64,000 nt of DNA, taken from positions 1-64,000 of the forward strand of contig JBIICN010000002.1 in NCBI GenBank assembly GCA_044238845.1, read 5' to 3'. This document shows, piece after piece, positions 60,778 through 64,000 of this stretch. The number at the start of each line of letters is the position of its first letter. Within the stretch, counting starts at the first letter, position 1. A program made the position numbers and the translations under genes. This DNA is from UBA4416 sp044238845. Lineage in GTDB: Bacteria > Bacteroidota > Bacteroidia > B-17B0 > Aurantibacillaceae. Below the pieces are notes generated by a model, which saw nothing but the letters and a program-made list of their open reading frames with translations, made no database searches and was not told the origin of the DNA.

Positions 60778-63700
60778 CTATTCGTTACTTATTTTTATAA
60801 ACTTCTTGATAAATACTTCATCATCAATCACCGTTTTAATAATATAACAACCTCTTTGGTAATTATCAGTTGGCAAAGTAACAAGGTTTAATCCAACAAT
60901 TCCTCTTTGAATTTTTTCTTGATACTGAATTTGCCCATTAGAATTAAAGATGGAAATAGAAATATCTATTTCTTTATTTAGAATAACAGGAAGAGTAATA
61001 TCGGCGTTACTCGGATTAGGTATTGGATTAGAAACCGTTATTTCATTCGTATTTAAAATATTACACAACTCATTATTACTCTGATTTTCGTCATTAATGC
61101 CATTTATTTTTTCAATATCAATACAAGTCATATTATTTGAACTGCCAATTTGTGTAGCAGTTTTTGAAACAAATGTATATGAGAAAAATGAATTTGGATT
61201 TAAAGTGCCATACCATTTTTCTTTAATATTGCCTCCATCACTTATTCGGTAACTAAGATCAAGTGTTGATACAGGAATAGAACCATAGTTAGCAATGTCT
61301 GTCTGAATAGTCATAAAACCATCGTTATCTTTAGATGAAGAGACATTTAAAATAGCAGCATCTAAGAATCGCTTTGAAGCAAAAATTGTTTTTGTTATCG
61401 AATTTTTACAACCTTGTTGATCTTTAATGTTTAGAGAAACCGTATAAGTTCCTTCATTATTATAAGTTACTGTTGGGCTTTGAATGGTAGTTGTTCCGAT
61501 ACTAGTTAAATTCCATAAATAAGAACTTGCGTTTGTTATAGATGGAATAAAAATTATTGGGGAGTTGATATAATAATATGTACTAGGATTTGTCACAAAA
61601 TCAATATTTGGTAAAGGATTAATTGTAACAGAATTAGAAATGGAGTCTTTACAGCCAAATGAATTAGTTACGGTTAATCTTACTGCATAGTTTCCAGCAT
61701 TGGAAATACTGAGTGATGGACTTTGTATAGACGAAAAATTTGAATTATTTAATTTCCAATCAAATAATGAAATAATACCGCTTTGAGCGACAGATAAATT
61801 AGTCACTGTAATAGTATCTTTGGCACAAAATGTAGGAATAGAAAAACTAGCAGTAGGCCGAGAAAAAATAGTTACAAGTTTACGTATAGTTGATGAGCAC
61901 TGATTGCTACTGTTTACAGTTAAAGTAACAGAATAAACTCCTGAACTAGTGTATGTTTTTGAAGCGTTTAATGAATTTATTGGTCCATTTCCAAAGTTCC
62001 ATATTCTTATATTTGAAGAAGGAGCAGGTGGTACGATTGAATTATCTTGAAAAAAAGTAGCATTATTGGCACATGGAGAACTAATTATAAAATCTGCTTT
62101 TACTTGTGGCTTTACTGTAATAATATTAATTAAAGAATCTTTACACCCAACATTATTGGTAGCCACTAATTTTATCGTATAATTTGTTTGATTACTAAAT
62201 AAATGTTTAGGGAAAACTAAATTAGAAGTATTTGATGTACTTGTTGGGTCGCCAAAGTTCCAATTTAGAGAACTAATTGAATAACCTGAGACACTTGTGC
62301 ATAAGCTAGAAAATGTCGTGCTATCGTTTTGACAAGATAGCCCACTTGTAAAATTGACTGTAGGTTTGGGAAATACTTGAATAATTTTTCTGATAGTTTG
62401 TTCACAACTGGTATTAGATATAACTTTTAAACTAATTGTATATGTGCCAGTATTTGTATAGGTATGTGATGGATTTGATAAGGTTGAGGTGTTAGTGGCT
62501 GAACCTAAATCTCCAAAATTCCATTCATAGGCCGTTAGAGTATTCCCTAATGGAGGAACAGACAAATCAGTAAAATTAACTATGGAGTTTATACAACCAA
62601 CGCTAGTGGTGAAATTTGCTATAGGAGCAAATCCTACAACGTTAACATTTATCGTATCTTTGGCAACACAGTTGTTTGTATTAGTAACGATAACTGAATA
62701 TTGTCCACTTAAATTTATTAGCAAAGAATCGTTTGTTGAGCCTGTATTCCATAAATAACTATGCGATGAGGAATAACCAGATACAAGCGTGATGGAATTA
62801 CCAGCGCATCTATTTAAATCTGGTCCAAGCGAAGTATTAAATAATGAACTGTCAATAGAAATACTCACATTGTCTTTGTATTTACAGCCATTCAGAGAAG
62901 TAATAGTTGCAGAATATACACCAGATCTTACTACTTTAATAGTATCATTAGTGGTTAAGTCTTGCCATATATAACTTGCAGCTAGCGCATTAGAGGCTAT
63001 TAGTATTGTATCCTTATTGAAACAAAAAAATCTGTCAGGGCCTAATGAAAAAATTGGTAAAGGATTAACTGTAATTTCTATTTCGTCGCTTGTAACATTA
63101 CCTAAACAGTCAGTAACTGTTACAGAGTAAACTCCTGATGTTTTTACTACTAAGGTATTTGTTGTTGAACCATTATTTGCCCAACTATATGTTAAATGAT
63201 TTGGACCAGCATATAATACTAAGGAATCGCCATTACAAAAACTAGTGTCATTACCTAAATTAACAGATTTAGGTGTAAAATCTTGAGTCACAATTATCGT
63301 ATCTGAACTGTTTTTACCAAACACATCAACTGTATTAACGTAGTAGGTTCCTGAAGAATTAACTACAAAAGAATCAAGTGTACTATTATCCTGCCATGAA
63401 TAAGATTTTAAATTTTTTTTCGATGCTTTTAATGTAATAGGTAGATTACATGTTAAAATATCTGGGCCAAGCGAAACAGGTGCGGAATATTTTTGCAGAA
63501 GATAGTTTTCAATTTGTTGCTGTTCTAAATTTGTTAAGTCGCGATTGTAAATTAAAATTTCATATATATTTTTTTTACCAAAAAAAGCATTGGATATTGA
63601 TGCGCCAATGGATATTGGGTTTAGGGAAGTATTTAAAGAAGTTGTTGTTCTAGATGGCAGTGAAAAAGAGGTTGTGTTAAAATAGCTGAAATTAGTTGCA

Positions 63701-64000
63701 CCTACTCTTATATTTGAAAAAACAAACGGCACATCGTTTTGAACGGGTTGAAAATTGCCATAAGGAGCCACGGATTCAGTAAATCCACCTCCTATATCAT
63801 CATTATTGTTATTTCTCCCAAACCAAAATCCACTTCCAAAATCATGATCTATAAATCTTCCATAAACTGCTTCCCCAGAGCTTTGTGATGCCACCATGAA
63901 AACAGAAATATTTGAAAATGAAAAGTTGGTTGTAGATTCTAGTTTTGAATTACCGTCAAAATGTATTGGGGTTTTGTTTTCAAATTGCTGACTTACTTGC
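60778..64000 (-). CDS. Giant secreted PKD-domain protein, 5' end outside window
   Basis: The minus-strand frame stays open from 60778 to the right edge (at least 1073 codons), so the N-terminus is missing; an internal ATG at 63897 should not be taken as the start. Near the edge is a concanavalin/LamG-like domain ('IHFDGNSKLESTTNFSFSN', and 'RDLTNLEQQQIENYLLQKYS' at its end). Next come repeated Ig-like segments ('SLGPDL...C.G.SITL', 'GTYYVNTVDVFGK'), then several PKD domains ('FTDLSVPPLGNTLTAYEWNFGDLGSATNTSTLSNPSHTYTNTGTYTISLKV'), and a C-terminal T9SS sorting domain (VSNPIPNPSNADITLPV...). It should be a large surface or secreted protein. Confidence 0.85.
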   Translation of the reverse strand, partial: QVSQQFENKTPIHFDGNSKLESTTNFSFSNISVFMVASQSSGEAVYGRFIDHDFGSGFWFGRNNNNDDIGGGFTESVAPYGNFQPVQNDVPFVFSNIRVGATNFSYFNTTSFSLPSRTTTSLNTSLNPISIGASISNAFFGKKNIYEILIYNRDLTNLEQQQIENYLLQKYSAPVSLGPDILTCNLPITLKASKKNLKSYSWQDNSTLDSFVVNSSGTYYVNTVDVFGKNSSDTIIVTQDFTPKSVNLGNDTSFCNGDSLVLYAGPNHLTYSWANNGSTTNTLVVKTSGVYSVTVTDCLGNVTSDEIEITVNPLPIFSLGPDRFFCFNKDTILIASNALAASYIWQDLTTNDTIKVVRSGVYSATITSLNGCKYKDNVSISIDSSLFNTSLGPDLNRCAGNSITLVSGYSSSHSYLWNTGSTNDSLLINLSGQYSVIVTNTNNCVAKDTINVNVVGFAPIANFTTSVGCINSIVNFTDLSVPPLGNTLTAYEWNFGDLGSATNTSTLSNPSHTYTNTGTYTISLKVISNTSCEQTIRKIIQVFPKPTVNFTSGLSCQNDSTTFSSLCTSVSGYSISSLNWNFGDPTSTSNTSNLVFPKHLFSNQTNYTIKLVATNNVGCKDSLINIITVKPQVKADFIISSPCANNATFFQDNSIVPPAPSSNIRIWNFGNGPINSLNASKTYTSSGVYSVTLTVNSSNQCSSTIRKLVTIFSRPTASFSIPTFCAKDTITVTNLSVAQSGIISLFDWKLNNSNFSSIQSPSLSISNAGNYAVRLTVTNSFGCKDSISNSVTINPLPNIDFVTNPSTYYYINSPIIFIPSITNASSYLWNLTSIGTTTIQSPTVTYNNEGTYTVSLNIKDQQGCKNSITKTIFASKRFLDAAILNVSSSKDNDGFMTIQTDIANYGSIPVSTLDLSYRISDGGNIKEKWYGTLNPNSFFSYTFVSKTATQIGSSNNMTCIDIEKINGINDENQSNNELCNILNTNEITVSNPIPNPSNADITLPVILNKEIDISISIFNSNGQIQYQEKIQRGIVGLNLVTLPTDNYQRGCYIIKTVIDDEVFIKKFIKISNE

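Noticed and set aside
1..64000. tRNA, rRNA, integrase or transposase genes
   Set aside because: None recognised; all intergenic gaps are short and AT-rich, and no recombinase motif was seen in any frame.

Overview
The window is ordinary chromosomal DNA of a low-GC member of the Bacteroidota, probably Flavobacteriales- or Sphingobacteriales-like; I cannot name the genus. Pointers to the phylum are three secreted proteins with C-terminal type IX secretion (T9SS) sorting domains, DUF5686, DUF3575, DUF2490, DUF2779 and DUF5522 proteins, an Nramp-universal stress protein fusion, short A/T-rich intergenic gaps, several TTG or GTG starts, and candidate promoters resembling the Bacteroidota -33/-7 type. 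No tRNA, rRNA, CRISPR array, phage or transposase gene was seen. No gap between genes exceeds about 255 bases.

Layout. 0-5.2 kb (minus strand): lipoprotein cut by the window edge, YdeI-like protein, DUF465 protein, beta-barrel protein, flavin reductase, FAD oxidoreductase. 5.2-20.3 kb (plus): DUF5686 outer-membrane protein, LptB, metal transporter, glycosyltransferase, an unusual nuclease fusion, a CDP-alcohol phosphatidyltransferase, a BamA-like barrel, a double-length D-Ala-D-Ala ligase, a polyprenyl synthase and a MORN lipoprotein. 20.5-31.3 kb: PabB, an S74 autochaperone surface protein, a T9SS cargo protein, HemH, then Dxr-RseP-hypothetical-OmpA. 31.4-43.2 kb (all minus): small metabolic genes (SlyD, ALDH7, TerC, esterase, DOPA dioxygenase, VOC protein, RidA, ThiL, ALDH8), broken by repeat elements and by a small inserted cassette next to ridA. 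43.3-48.2 kb: paralogous barrel proteins, a PLP enzyme, a porin, DUF5522, a T9SS protein. 48.4-57.7 kb (mostly plus): a membrane protein, then an operon of MlaD, two Fe-S proteins, a HAD phosphatase, a toxin-antitoxin pair and a TPR lipoprotein; then rpsP (minus), a universal stress protein and MlaE-MlaF. 57.8-64 kb: an rRNA methyltransferase, RdgB, a sugar aminotransferase, and a giant PKD-domain T9SS protein that runs off the right edge.

How genes fit together. LptB, the BamA-like barrel, MlaD/MlaE/MlaF, Dxr, the polyprenyl synthase, Ddl, RseP and the OmpA lipoprotein all serve the envelope. ALDH8 and the RidA protein look like consecutive steps of 2-aminomuconate metabolism in tryptophan/kynurenine breakdown.

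The most unusual stretch is 39.5-40.2 kb. A diverged copy of the last ~20 codons of ridA lies about 680 bases downstream of intact ridA. Between the copies sits a translationally coupled two-gene unit: a DUF6934-like protein and a 51-residue basic protein. This looks like a small cassette inserted at the end of ridA. Other notable points are a dispersed repeat inserted in frame inside the Ddl fusion, a structured repeat that supplies the stop codon of the VOC gene, a Cas4-like plus DEDD exonuclease fusion, and a toxin-antitoxin pair lodged inside a Fe-S protein operon.
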